13,919 nucleotides of DNA from Endozoicomonadaceae bacterium (GCA_015163815.1 JAAOIJ010000124.1:1-13919), one strand, 5' to 3'. Shown: positions 6,183 through 13,755, numbered from the stretch's first letter. Numbers and translations: made by a program. Notes: generated by a model from the sequence alone, not told the origin.

Positions 6183-8798
6183 ATGAAAAGTACGACGATT
6201 CGGAATCTTTTTATTACATTTTTTAAAGATAGAGCGCATCAGGAAATACCTGGCAGCACTTTAATCCCAAAGCAAGATCCTTCTCTCTTATTTACAAATG
6301 CTGGTATGAATCAGTTTAAAAAAATTTTACTGGGAGTAGAAACTTCACCTTATCCTTGTGTTGTCACAGCACAAAGATGCCTTCGAGCCGGCGGAAAACA
6401 TAATGATCTGGATAATGTCGGTTATACTGCCAGACATCATACTTTTTTTGAAATGCTCGGTAATTTTAGTTTTGGGCAGTACTTTAAAAAAGAAGCCATT
6501 GAGTATGCTTGGGAATTTTTGACAAACGTATTAAAAATACCGACTTCTAAGCTCTGGGTCACGATTTATCATCAAGATACTGAAGCTGAAAAAATTTGGC
6601 TCAATGATTTACAGATTGACCCTGCTCGCTTTTCAAAATTAGGAGAAGACGATAACTTTTGGAGTATGGGAGAAACAGGTCCTTGCGGTCCTTGTAGTGA
6701 AATTTTTTATGATCATGGAGTAGACGTTCCAGGTGACCCTCCTGGCGGAGAAAATGCAGATCAAGATCGTTATATTGAAATTTGGAATATGGTGTTTATG
6801 CAATATAATCGCACAGATCAAGGTGAATTGGTCCTGTTAAAACATCCTGCCATTGACACCGGCATGGGACTTGAAAGAATCACAGCTGTCATGCAAAATA
6901 TGACCAATAATTATGATACAGATTGCTTTCAACCTATTATTCAAAAAGCCGGTCAACTCTTAAATGAATCCAATCATCAAAATGCATCTTTACGTGTTAT
7001 TGCTGATCATATTCGAGCAGCTTCTTTTTTAGTAGCAGATGGAATACAACCAACCAATGAAGGACGAGGATATATTTTACGTCGATTAATTCGTCGTGCC
7101 TGTAGACATGGTTATCAACTCGGCCAAACTAATCCATTCTTTTATCAATTACTCGATACACTCATTGAAACACTTGGATCAGTTGCAGAGCCGATTATAA
7201 AAAACAAAAGGCATATTTCAACGGTATTACAACAAGAAGAAAAACAGTTTCAGCTGACGTTAGATCGAGGCATGAAACGTCTTGAAGCTGATTTATACAA
7301 ATTGACAGGCCAAATCATCAGTGGATATACTATTTTTACATTATATGACACTTATGGATTTCCTGTGGATTTAATTCAGGATATTGCAAGAGAACGCGGG
7401 TTGTCTCTTAATATCGCTGAATATCAACGTTTAATGACAGAACAACGAGAAAAAGCAAGATCAGCACATCAATTTACTGTTAATTACAATCAAGCTATCA
7501 TTACCGAGCCTTCTACACATTTTATTGGTTATACAAAAAATCACTCTAAAAGTACTGTCTTAAATTTAAGTGTACACAATAAACCAATAGATCAAGTAGA
7601 TACAACAATCACAGAACCGATTCTATTGATTGTCGATAAAACACCTTTTTATGCTGAATCAGGTGGTCAAATAGGTGATATTGGACTGGGTCATACAGAG
7701 ACAATGCAATTTACAGTACTCGATACACAAAAAACAGACCAACATATTATTCATATTATTCAAATACAATATGGAGTATTAACAATCGGTGATTCGATTA
7801 CATTATCCATTAATCAACAGCATCGCCATCAAATAGCTGTGAATCATTCTTCTACTCATTTACTACATGCGACTTTACGAAAAGTGCTCGGAGATCATGT
7901 TGTACAAAAAGGTTCTTTAGTCACTTCGACAGAATTAAGATTTGATTTTTCTCATCCCAAAGCAATATTACCTCAAGAATGGATAGAGATTGAACGTCTT
8001 GTTAATGAACAGATTCAATCTAATACACCTGTAATCACACAAGAAATACCTTTTGATCAAGCTATCAAACAAGGCGCTATCGCCTTATTTGATGAAAAAT
8101 ATACAAGTCATGTTCGTGTTTTAAGTATGGGAGAAAAAGACTATTCTATTGAGCTATGTGGCGGAACTCATGTAACAAATACAGGTGAAATTGGCTTATT
8201 GATATTACAAAGTGAATCAAGTATTGCTTCAGGCATTAGAAGAATAACAGCTTTAACAGGGCAAGCAGCATTAAATAAAATACAAACAGATAGAAATCAA
8301 TATCTTAATATTGCATCAGCACTCAAAAGCAATACAGATAATGTGATAGATAAAGTCATGAAATTAATAGAAAACACACACTTATCTGAAAAGAAAATAA
8401 ACAAACTACAGCAACAATTAATACAGCATACTTGTGAATCTTTGATCAAAAAAGCAGAAAAAATAAAACACATCCATTTAATATATACTGTTTTAGAAGA
8501 CACAGCACCTGACTTATTACGCCATTTAATTGATCAATTAAAACAAAAATCACCCAATGCTATCATTTGTTTAGCCAGTAAAACGACTGAACGAACCTTG
8601 CTAGCTGTCGGTATATCCAAACAATTAACACAACAATTCAATGCGGATGTTTTATTAAAAAATATTGCATCATTACTAGACGGGAAAGGAGGAGGTCGAG
8701 CTGATTTTTCGCAAGGTAGCGCACCTGCTTGTGATACACAAAAACTGTATCAAATACTCTCCACTGTCAAAGCATGGGTAACACAACACTTCAATTGA
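6183..8798 (+). CDS. alaS: Alanyl-tRNA synthetase
   Basis: AlaS charges tRNA-Ala and clears mischarged Ser/Gly-tRNA. I start at ATG 6183, where the family N-terminus begins (KSTTIRNLFITFFKDRAHQ), giving 871 residues against 876 in E. coli. The frame is open 67 codons further up, overlapping hslR, but those residues are not AlaS-like. Domains in order: class II catalytic core with LLFTNAGMNQFK, RAGGKHNDLDNVGYTARHHTFFEMLGNF and GMGLERI; a tRNA-recognition region; the editing domain with zinc-site pairs HSSTH (His555, His559) and CGGTH (Cys659, His663); a coiled linker; and the C-Ala domain ending with GKGGGRADFSQG. All key residues are present. No strong ribosome site is seen. A TATGAT at 6110-6115 may be a weak -10. 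lysC follows after 13 bases. Confidence 0.97.
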   Translation: MKSTTIRNLFITFFKDRAHQEIPGSTLIPKQDPSLLFTNAGMNQFKKILLGVETSPYPCVVTAQRCLRAGGKHNDLDNVGYTARHHTFFEMLGNFSFGQYFKKEAIEYAWEFLTNVLKIPTSKLWVTIYHQDTEAEKIWLNDLQIDPARFSKLGEDDNFWSMGETGPCGPCSEIFYDHGVDVPGDPPGGENADQDRYIEIWNMVFMQYNRTDQGELVLLKHPAIDTGMGLERITAVMQNMTNNYDTDCFQPIIQKAGQLLNESNHQNASLRVIADHIRAASFLVADGIQPTNEGRGYILRRLIRRACRHGYQLGQTNPFFYQLLDTLIETLGSVAEPIIKNKRHISTVLQQEEKQFQLTLDRGMKRLEADLYKLTGQIISGYTIFTLYDTYGFPVDLIQDIARERGLSLNIAEYQRLMTEQREKARSAHQFTVNYNQAIITEPSTHFIGYTKNHSKSTVLNLSVHNKPIDQVDTTITEPILLIVDKTPFYAESGGQIGDIGLGHTETMQFTVLDTQKTDQHIIHIIQIQYGVLTIGDSITLSINQQHRHQIAVNHSSTHLLHATLRKVLGDHVVQKGSLVTSTELRFDFSHPKAILPQEWIEIERLVNEQIQSNTPVITQEIPFDQAIKQGAIALFDEKYTSHVRVLSMGEKDYSIELCGGTHVTNTGEIGLLILQSESSIASGIRRITALTGQAALNKIQTDRNQYLNIASALKSNTDNVIDKVMKLIENTHLSEKKINKLQQQLIQHTCESLIKKAEKIKHIHLIYTVLEDTAPDLLRHLIDQLKQKSPNAIICLASKTTERTLLAVGISKQLTQQFNADVLLKNIASLLDGKGGGRADFSQGSAPACDTQKLYQILSTVKAWVTQHFN

Positions 8799-8811
8799 TC
8801 AGGAAATAAAC

Positions 8812-10044
8812 ATGCTATTAGTTCAAAAATTTGGCGGCACATCTTTAGGCAATTTAGAACGTATCGATAACATTGCTAAAAAAATTAAAAAAAACGTACA
8901 AGAAGATGGTCATCAAATTATTGTTGTTGTCTCAGCCATGGCAAACAAAACAGATCAGTTACATGATTTATGTCTATCAATTGATCAAACTCCAAATATC
9001 ATGGAATATGATGCAATTTTAGCAACAGGTGAACAAATTACAGCTAGCTTGTTAGCAATTGCATTAAATAAAATAAACTGTCATGCTCGATCAGCAAATG
9101 CTTTTCAAATTGGCATTGAAACGAATAATGCTTATGGGAAAGCACGGATTCGTTCTATTAAAACCAATCAGTTATTAGAATGGTTAAAAACACAAGTTGT
9201 CATTGTGACAGGCTTTCAAGGTGTTTCTTTAGAAAACAAAATAACGACGCTAGGGCGTGGTGGATCTGATACCTCAGCTGTTGCTTTAGCTGCAGCTATT
9301 CAAGCGCATGAGTGTCAAATTTACACTGATGTGGACGGTGTTTATACAACTGATCCAAATATCGTGACTGATGCTCAAAAAATTACGCGCATTACATTTG
9401 AAGAAATGCTAGAAATGTCCAGTCAAGGTTCGAAGGTTTTACAAACAAGATCGGTTGAATTTGCTACAAAATATGGTGTACAAATTCGAGTTTCTCATGC
9501 TGTTCATAGAGGGATAGGTACATTGATTACTTTTGATGAAGGTTCTGGATTAGAAAATCCTGTAGTATCCGCTATTTCATTTAGCCGTCATGAAGCTAGG
9601 ATTACCGTTCGAAAAATTCATGATAAGCCGGGTATTGCTGCTAAAATCCTACAAATATTAGCAAAAAAGGCGATAGAAGTCGACATGATTGTTCAAAGTG
9701 TGTCGCAACAAGATTTTACAGATTTAACGTTTACAGTGCCAGAAAATAGCTATAATCAAACGATTACTTTATTAAACACGATGCAAACTCAGTTAAAAAC
9801 AGCTGCTATTGAAGGGGATCATAAAATTGCAAAAATTTCTATTATTGGTATTGGCATGCGATCTCATGCAGGAGTAGCTGCAACAATGTTTGAAGCTTTA
9901 GCCTTAAAAAACATTAATATTCAAGCAATTACAACTTCTGAAATTAAAGTTTCTGTTCTCATTGAAGATAAATATTTAGAATTAGCTATTCGTTTATTAC
10001 ATGCTGCTTTTAAATTAGAAAATTCTCAAAATAATATACAATAA
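8812..10044 (+). CDS. lysC: Aspartate kinase (monofunctional, two ACT domains)
   Basis: The enzyme phosphorylates aspartate, the first step to lysine, diaminopimelate, threonine and methionine. The 410-residue length equals that of Pseudomonas and Corynebacterium-type aspartate kinases. Seen in order: KFGGTS at 6-11, the ATGEQITASLLA segment, TLGRGGSDTSAVALAAA, the YTDVDGVYTTDP substrate loop, then two C-terminal ACT domains at about 264-335 (VRKIHDKPGIAAKIL) and 341-405 (IIGIGMRSHAGVAATMFEAL). The ACT pair implies feedback control by lysine and/or threonine. No homoserine dehydrogenase is fused. An AGGAAA site stands before the ATG, 13 bases after alaS, so the pair is one operon. Retention suggests the cell still makes at least diaminopimelate for peptidoglycan. 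Confidence 0.96.
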   Translation: MLLVQKFGGTSLGNLERIDNIAKKIKKNVQEDGHQIIVVVSAMANKTDQLHDLCLSIDQTPNIMEYDAILATGEQITASLLAIALNKINCHARSANAFQIGIETNNAYGKARIRSIKTNQLLEWLKTQVVIVTGFQGVSLENKITTLGRGGSDTSAVALAAAIQAHECQIYTDVDGVYTTDPNIVTDAQKITRITFEEMLEMSSQGSKVLQTRSVEFATKYGVQIRVSHAVHRGIGTLITFDEGSGLENPVVSAISFSRHEARITVRKIHDKPGIAAKILQILAKKAIEVDMIVQSVSQQDFTDLTFTVPENSYNQTITLLNTMQTQLKTAAIEGDHKIAKISIIGIGMRSHAGVAATMFEALALKNINIQAITTSEIKVSVLIEDKYLELAIRLLHAAFKLENSQNNIQ

Positions 10045-10199
10045 AAATAACTGACTCTTCATCTAAAGAATTAATACTAGAAGGCCTTTCAAATTACAAT
10101 TATTTTTAATATAATGCGCTTTAATCGATCAATTTAGCCTCTCATCTATTACTAGTATGATTCCAAATAAAAACGTAACATATGATATAGCTGAACTTA

Positions 10200-10229
10200 T
10201 TGACATGTTAGATATACTTACTTTATATC
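10200..10229 (+). promoter_or_regulatory. Candidate csrA promoter
   Basis: A perfect TTGACA (10200-10205) is followed after 18 bases by TATATC (10224-10229), or after 17 by TTATAT. The -10 box overlaps the start of the tandem repeat, so the duplication repeats much of the -10 sequence. Transcription from here would give a leader of roughly 225 bases before csrA. Confidence 0.5.
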
Positions 10230-10279
10230 AATTAATGTGAATATTATGAAATTAATATCAATTAATGTGAATATTATGA
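10225..10279 (+). repeat. Tandem duplication, 25-base copies with a 30-base period, in the csrA upstream region
   Basis: Two identical 25-base copies lie at 10225-10249 and 10255-10279, separated by AATTA. Each contains the -10-like TATC followed by ATTAATGTGA and ATATTATGA. Identity without a single mismatch suggests a recent duplication. Spacer or transcription-start spacing effects on csrA are possible but inferred. Confidence 0.9.
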
Positions 10280-10398
10280 GATTTTCAGTGTCTTACTAAA
10301 CAAGGAGTGAGTATTTTCATAAAAATTCAACTATAAAGTAATTAGATGAAATAACATTCTATAAAAATATAAATGATTGAAATTTAAAGTAAAACACG

Positions 10399-10432
10399 GG
10401 GCCATCTATGATTTTAAAATGGCTTTTATTTT
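10399..10432 (+). terminator. Terminator-like hairpin just upstream of csrA
   Basis: GCCAT (10401-10405) pairs with ATGGC (10419-10423), with two possible G-U pairs below, a 13-base loop, and the tract TTTTATTTT immediately after. This is the shape of an intrinsic terminator, though the stem is short. It may end lysC transcripts or attenuate the csrA leader, because csrA starts only about 30 bases further on. Confidence 0.45.
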
Positions 10433-10462
10433 CTGGAATGATTTAAGACAAGGAGAATAGTA

Positions 10463-10729
10463 ATGCTAATATTAACACGTCGAATTGGTGAAATGTTAAT
10501 GATTGGTGATGATATTGTGATAACTGTACTAGGCGTTAAAGGCAATCAAGTAAGAATTGGCATTGATGCTCCTAGAGATACACCTGTTCATCGCGAAGAA
10601 ATTTATCGTCGCATCAAAAATGAAAAAAGTGATATAGGCTGGGAAAAAATAAAACAAGATAAGCAAGAAACTCATGTCAATCATAAGAATACCAGTTCAA
10701 TAGATCAATATAAAAGAGAATGGGAGTAA
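10463..10729 (+). CDS. csrA: Carbon storage regulator CsrA, with extended C-terminus
   Basis: CsrA is a dimeric RNA-binding protein that blocks or stabilises target mRNAs at GGA motifs. In Legionella and Coxiella it governs the switch between growth and transmission stages. Residues 1-50 are a complete CsrA core: MLILTRRIGEMLMIGDDI, the VKGNQVRIGIDAPRD strands, and VHREEIYRRI with the RNA-contacting Leu4 and the Arg of VHREE (Arg44). E. coli CsrA has 61 residues, and this one has 88; the extra tail is hydrophilic (Lys, Glu, Gln, Asn) and ends in REWE. A strong AAGGAGA ribosome site itself contains GGA, and further GGA motifs lie at 10303-10305 and 10435-10437, so autorepression is plausible. 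Position after alaS-lysC and before tRNA-Ser and tRNA-Arg is a conserved gammaproteobacterial arrangement. Confidence 0.95.
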   Translation: MLILTRRIGEMLMIGDDIVITVLGVKGNQVRIGIDAPRDTPVHREEIYRRIKNEKSDIGWEKIKQDKQETHVNHKNTSSIDQYKREWE

Positions 10730-10742
10730 ACTAGCTCTATCC

Positions 10743-10804
10743 AGTAGTGATTAGGACAAAATTAATGTAGATTAAACGAGGCATAACAACCTCCCATCAC
10801 TACT
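10743..10804 (+). repeat. Perfect 9-base inverted repeat enclosing a small hairpin, 3' of csrA
   Basis: AGTAGTGAT (10743-10751) pairs exactly with ATCACTACT (10796-10804). Inside the 44-base interior, GAGG and CCTC can form a second short stem. No U-tract follows on either strand, so it is not an ordinary terminator. It could be a 3' UTR structure of the csrA mRNA, a small RNA or a miniature mobile element. The interior contains one AGGA, a CsrA-type motif. Confidence 0.55.
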
Positions 10805-10919
10805 CAAATAAAGCCTGTGTATTCATATATTTAGAATTCATAAATGAGTCAATAATCTATTTATAAAGGTTTATTTTGAAAAAAATATTTCATAAATAAT
10901 TGATTTTTATAAATTTTAC

Positions 10920-11004
10920 TGTTTTTTCATTAAGATAGCAAATACATATTATCAGTCATATAAAAAGAGTGATATAGCCTGGGTTAAAATCCATTATTTT
11001 TTAT
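10920..11004 (+). pseudogene. Short relic resembling the 3' part of csrA
   Basis: Bases 10961-10990 match csrA 10621-10650 at 25 of 30 positions by my count. The match also holds in protein: KKSDIAWVKI against EKSDIGWEKI, ending at a TGA at about 11004. Upstream the frame stays open for some codons but is not CsrA-like, and no core domain or start is found. It looks like the end of a decayed csrA paralogue or of a partial duplication. The left boundary is a guess. Confidence 0.4.
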
Positions 11005-11042
11005 GATACTTTATTTTTGACTCGACAACATCATTATGAAAT

Positions 11043-11332
11043 TTAACGCCAAAGTTCAATATATTGATCAATCGTTTCATGAGTAATCTGAATATTTGCT
11101 AATTTCAACCGCCCTGAAATTTGATTAGGACTGCATTTTTTGATCAAAATATCAATATTGTTGATCATCATATTGTCTCCCTTTAGGATTATATAGAATC
11201 TTTCTTGAAATCGTAGAAGGAGATCTTTTCAATGCGATTCTATTGTCTTATTGCCAAGGTTTCAGAATAATGCTTTGATAATAAGATATCAATTTAAGAT
11301 CTTTCTTCTGAAGTCAAGTGTTGATAAGCCAT
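11043..11332 (-). pseudogene. Broken IS30-family transposase
   Basis: Read on the minus strand from ATG 11332 (site GAAGGAGAA just before it), the frame gives MAYQHLTSEERS and then a stop, the usual IS30 N-terminus. Further on, in another frame, RSPSTISRKI is the IS30 helix-turn-helix signature (SPSTISREI). In a third stretch, 11171-11043 encodes a 42-residue open frame with CSPNQISGRLKL and ITHETIDQYI, matching the SPEQISGRLK and ISHETIYQYI motifs. The whole DDE catalytic domain is missing after this point. At least two frameshifts or stops and the truncation make it dead. A 23-base foreign-looking piece (11243-11265) interrupts the N-terminal part. The element's end may lie near 11390. Confidence 0.8.
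11243..11265 (-). repeat. 23-base element-end-like motif inside the IS30 relic, copy 1
   Basis: On the minus strand this reads CTGAAACCTTGGCAATAAGA followed by CAA. It differs at two of 23 positions from 13881-13903 on the plus strand. IS30 transposases normally run directly from a KHYSQ-like segment to the RIALxLKRSPST segment, so this piece looks inserted. It may be the left-over terminus of a mobile element that inserted and was lost. Confidence 0.5.
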
Positions 11333-11851
11333 ATCATTCTCCTTCTTTTTTGATAAAAAGAAGTGATACGAATTATTAGCATTTGACTGCTTTTTTTTGG
11401 CTATAGAAAATGCCTTACTGTTGCACTTCACACTTGAGAAGGCAAAATAAATTTGTTTGTCGTGTCTTTTTCTTTCATTTTTTCCCCAGGTTTTATATCA
11501 GAAACAATCAATAACTGAGAAATATGATACCAAAAATTAACATATATCATATTGAATTGTGTAATATTTATTAATTTTTCAGAGTCGACTATATACCATG
11601 CTGAACTCAATGAATGGATTGAATGATCACTCAGTCATCCTCCTAAAATAAAAATATCAATTTTTTTATTTTGAAGGATACATTTCAACATTGTGATACG
11701 AGTATACAATCAGTCTAGTTAAGTTAAAAAATTCATTATATATCAACCATATTTTTAATTAATATACGCATAATTCAATTGCGGTTTCAGTATATTGAAT
11801 CTGATTACAAGCAAATGTGATGCTCATTATCTTTTTTATTATAAAAAAAGA
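11333..11851. other. Gene-free AT-rich stretch between the IS30 relic and the tRNA promoter
   Basis: The first 50-60 bases probably belong to the IS30 leader and terminus. Beyond that I see no conserved protein segment. A 60-codon minus-strand frame (11428-11610) has no recognisable motif or ribosome site and is likely chance. No clear terminator is visible. Confidence 0.4.
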
Positions 11852-11880
11852 CTGCAAATTATCTCACAATTTGGTAAAAT
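11852..11880 (+). promoter_or_regulatory. Candidate promoter of the tRNA-Ser/tRNA-Arg unit
   Basis: CTGCAA (11852-11857) and TAAAAT (11875-11880) are 17 bases apart, with a start expected near 11887, about a dozen bases before the tRNA-Ser gene. The -35 match is weak; position is the main support. Confidence 0.4.
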
Positions 11881-11899
11881 TGGCTCATCGCTTGATAAC

Positions 11900-11992
11900 G
11901 GTGAGGTGGCCGAGTGGCTGAAGGCGCTCCCCTGCTAAGGGAGTATACGGTTTGTAGCCGTATCGAGGGTTCGAATCCCTCCCTCACCGCCA
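11900..11992 (+). tRNA. tRNA-Ser, anticodon GCU
   Basis: This is a 93-base class II tRNA with encoded CCA. The acceptor GGTGAGG pairs with CCTCACC, the D arm begins TGGCCGAGTGG, and the anticodon GCT is at 11934-11936 between CTCCCCT and AAGGGAG. A long variable arm (TACGG...CCGTA) and the T arm GAGGGTTCGAATCCCTC are intact. It reads AGC and AGU serine codons. It closely resembles E. coli serV, which also lies just after csrA and just before argV-type tRNA genes. Confidence 0.98.
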
Positions 11993-12021
11993 CATCGAAA
12001 ATTAAACGATATATTCATTCA

Positions 12022-12098
12022 GCGCCCGTAGCTCAGTTGGATAGAGTACCTGGCTACGAACCAGGTGGTCGGAGGTTCGAATCCTTCCGGGCGCGCCA
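12022..12098 (+). tRNA. tRNA-Arg, anticodon ACG
   Basis: This is a 77-base tRNA with encoded CCA. The acceptor GCGCCCG pairs with CGGGCGC, the D arm is AGCTCAGTTGGATAGAGT, the anticodon ACG (12056-12058) sits in the stem CCTGG/CCAGG, and the T arm is GGAGGTTCGAATCCTTC. A34 would be edited to inosine by TadA to read CGU, CGC and CGA. It follows tRNA-Ser by 29 bases and is probably on the same transcript. Confidence 0.98.
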
Positions 12099-12128
12099 TT
12101 TTTGATGGCGTTAAAATAAAGCTTTATT
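12094..12128 (+). terminator. Hairpins at the tRNA-Arg 3' end, possible terminator
   Basis: CGCCAT (12094-12099) pairs with ATGGCG (12105-12110) around a TTTTG loop, starting within the tRNA CCA end. A perfect 14-base palindrome AATAAAGCTTTATT follows at 12115-12128. The U-tract is poor, so termination or 3' processing is only likely. Confidence 0.4.
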
Positions 12129-12537
12129 GAAATACTTTGATCTTCTTCAGAGACATATTATTCAGTCATATTGATAACCGTGACAGTGATGACTCTGATA
12201 TCGATATTAATCTGTAACAAAATAAATACACTCTAGGAAAAGCGTTTTTTTTGAAATAACAGCCCTCTTTCTAATATTATGAGATCAGGATACCGCTTAG
12301 GTCAATACACACATATTATTTACTTCATACATTATTTTTCAGATTTAAAATATACTCAATTATCCCAACTTGTAAAATACAGAAAAAATTGATTCTGTGA
12401 CCAATAAACAGCAGCCTCTATTGGTTTACATATCGATTTTTAACTGTAAAGCTGAAAAATCAGAAATTAAATCAGTATCATAAAAGAAAATTTGAATTTA
12501 CACAGAGGTATGGACAGACCCGACCCAATTCTTATCA
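12129..12537. other. Gene-free stretch between the tRNAs and the minus-strand orphan gene
   Basis: No convincing frame, RNA gene or terminator is visible. A GC-rich patch, GGACAGACCCGACCC at 12512-12526, stands out from the AT-rich surroundings near the end of the orphan gene; I do not recognise it. No second copy of the tRNA-Arg 3' end that would mark an integration site is present in the window. Confidence 0.4.
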
Positions 12538-13755
12538 TTATTTTGTATCCATTAAACTATTCTGTTGAATATCAGCTAATTCAAGAGCATTTATCAATTG
12601 ACCTAATTTTAACTGCTGATGATATTGTTGTAACTCTTGATATTTTTTCACTAAATTGTTATCAGAGATATGACTAGAGCCTCTTAATTTAGCAGACAAT
12701 CGATGATAGAATGAAGTCTCTTTTTTAATTTTTTTATTCAACTGCCTCATCAATTTTCTTAAAATATTGGTTTGCTGCATTATATTTTGTTTTTTTATCA
12801 TTCGTTCCAATTTTATCATATGTTTTATATAACGTACTGATTTTTTAGTAGATTGAGAATGAGTTAAAAACTTCAAAGTCAAATGAATCATTTTTTGAGT
12901 TATTGGATTTAAATTATCTTCCTTTAATGCGCGCAAAGTTGTTTGAAATAAAGGATGTATAATTTTGTGTTTTGATGATAATAAGCCGGCTTGTATAATA
13001 TGAATCGATTGTTCTGTATTGATTTCATTTAGATTGACCTGTTGACGAGGCATTCGCATACTGTCATTTTGCAATATAATCTCTTCTTTCTCTAAATTTG
13101 TTAATGCTTGATGGAATTCACTATCAGTACATTTCTGTGTTTTCATGTCATGCACTAATTTTTGACGCATCATTTTAATATCTAAAAATTTTTTAATATA
13201 CTGTTTTTTTTGAGTTTCTACCTGTAGATCATCTCTCTTTTTTTCTAGTTTCACATTTATTTGATCAAAGGATTTTAACAGCACTGAATTTTTAGGATCT
13301 TTTCTTAATGCTTTCTCAAGCTCATTTTGTTTTAAGCTGATGTCTATATATTCTTGATGAATTTCCTTATTAAGCGTCAATCCTAATGCAGTTTGCGTTA
13401 AGGTATCTTTTTTCTCTTGATTTTGCATCAATACTGCTTCTTTCAACACTTCATTGATTCTTTCTTCTGTCAATATATTGAGCTTTAAAGCAGGTTTTTC
13501 TGATACTGAAATCGTTAAAGGCGTCATTATTGAAGGTAATACAGATTGAGTTTCTGTATTTGACAATAATTGTGTTTTTCGTTCAAGCAAAGCAGTTGGT
13601 TTGATGGTATGGCGTAAAACAGGTGACAATCCTACCATAGAGATTGGTTTTTGTGATACAACTGAACGACCTGCGCTTGTTTTAGCTAACGATTCAGCAG
13701 CATGACTTGAAATAAAATGACTACTACTTTGATTTGTCACTTGATGTATAGGCAT
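12538..13755 (-). CDS. Uncharacterised Lys/Gln-rich coiled-coil protein
   Basis: I do not recognise this 405-residue protein. Residues 1-80 are rich in Ser, Thr, Pro and Gln and look disordered. Residues about 95-205 are helical with charged coiled-coil character (for example KQNELEKALRKDPKNSVLLKS at 142-162). A middle part, about 235-300, is more hydrophobic and likely globular helical (SIHIIQAGLLSSKHKIIHPLF). Residues about 300-400 are again very basic helices. There is no signal peptide and no transmembrane segment. It is alone on the minus strand and has only a weak ribosome site (TGAGA). A long cytosolic helical protein with a disordered start, in a host-associated genome and next to mobile DNA, could be a secreted effector or secretion accessory, but no secretion signal is demonstrable. 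The frame is clean over 1.2 kb, so it is real. Confidence 0.7.
   Translation of the reverse strand: MPIHQVTNQSSSHFISSHAAESLAKTSAGRSVVSQKPISMVGLSPVLRHTIKPTALLERKTQLLSNTETQSVLPSIMTPLTISVSEKPALKLNILTEERINEVLKEAVLMQNQEKKDTLTQTALGLTLNKEIHQEYIDISLKQNELEKALRKDPKNSVLLKSFDQINVKLEKKRDDLQVETQKKQYIKKFLDIKMMRQKLVHDMKTQKCTDSEFHQALTNLEKEEIILQNDSMRMPRQQVNLNEINTEQSIHIIQAGLLSSKHKIIHPLFQTTLRALKEDNLNPITQKMIHLTLKFLTHSQSTKKSVRYIKHMIKLERMIKKQNIMQQTNILRKLMRQLNKKIKKETSFYHRLSAKLRGSSHISDNNLVKKYQELQQYHQQLKLGQLINALELADIQQNSLMDTK

Noticed and set aside
11428..11610. 60-codon minus-strand frame
   Set aside because: It has no ribosome site and no recognisable motif, and its composition is that of AT-rich noncoding DNA.
11914..12105. 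63-codon plus-strand frame
   Set aside because: It reads straight through both tRNA genes and is an artefact.
12380..12440. Minus-strand peptide KPIEAAVYWSQNQF
   Set aside because: It looks protein-like but is short, bounded by stops and not assignable to a family.
12492..12677. 61-codon plus-strand frame
   Set aside because: It is antisense to the end of the 405-residue gene and shows no protein-like features.
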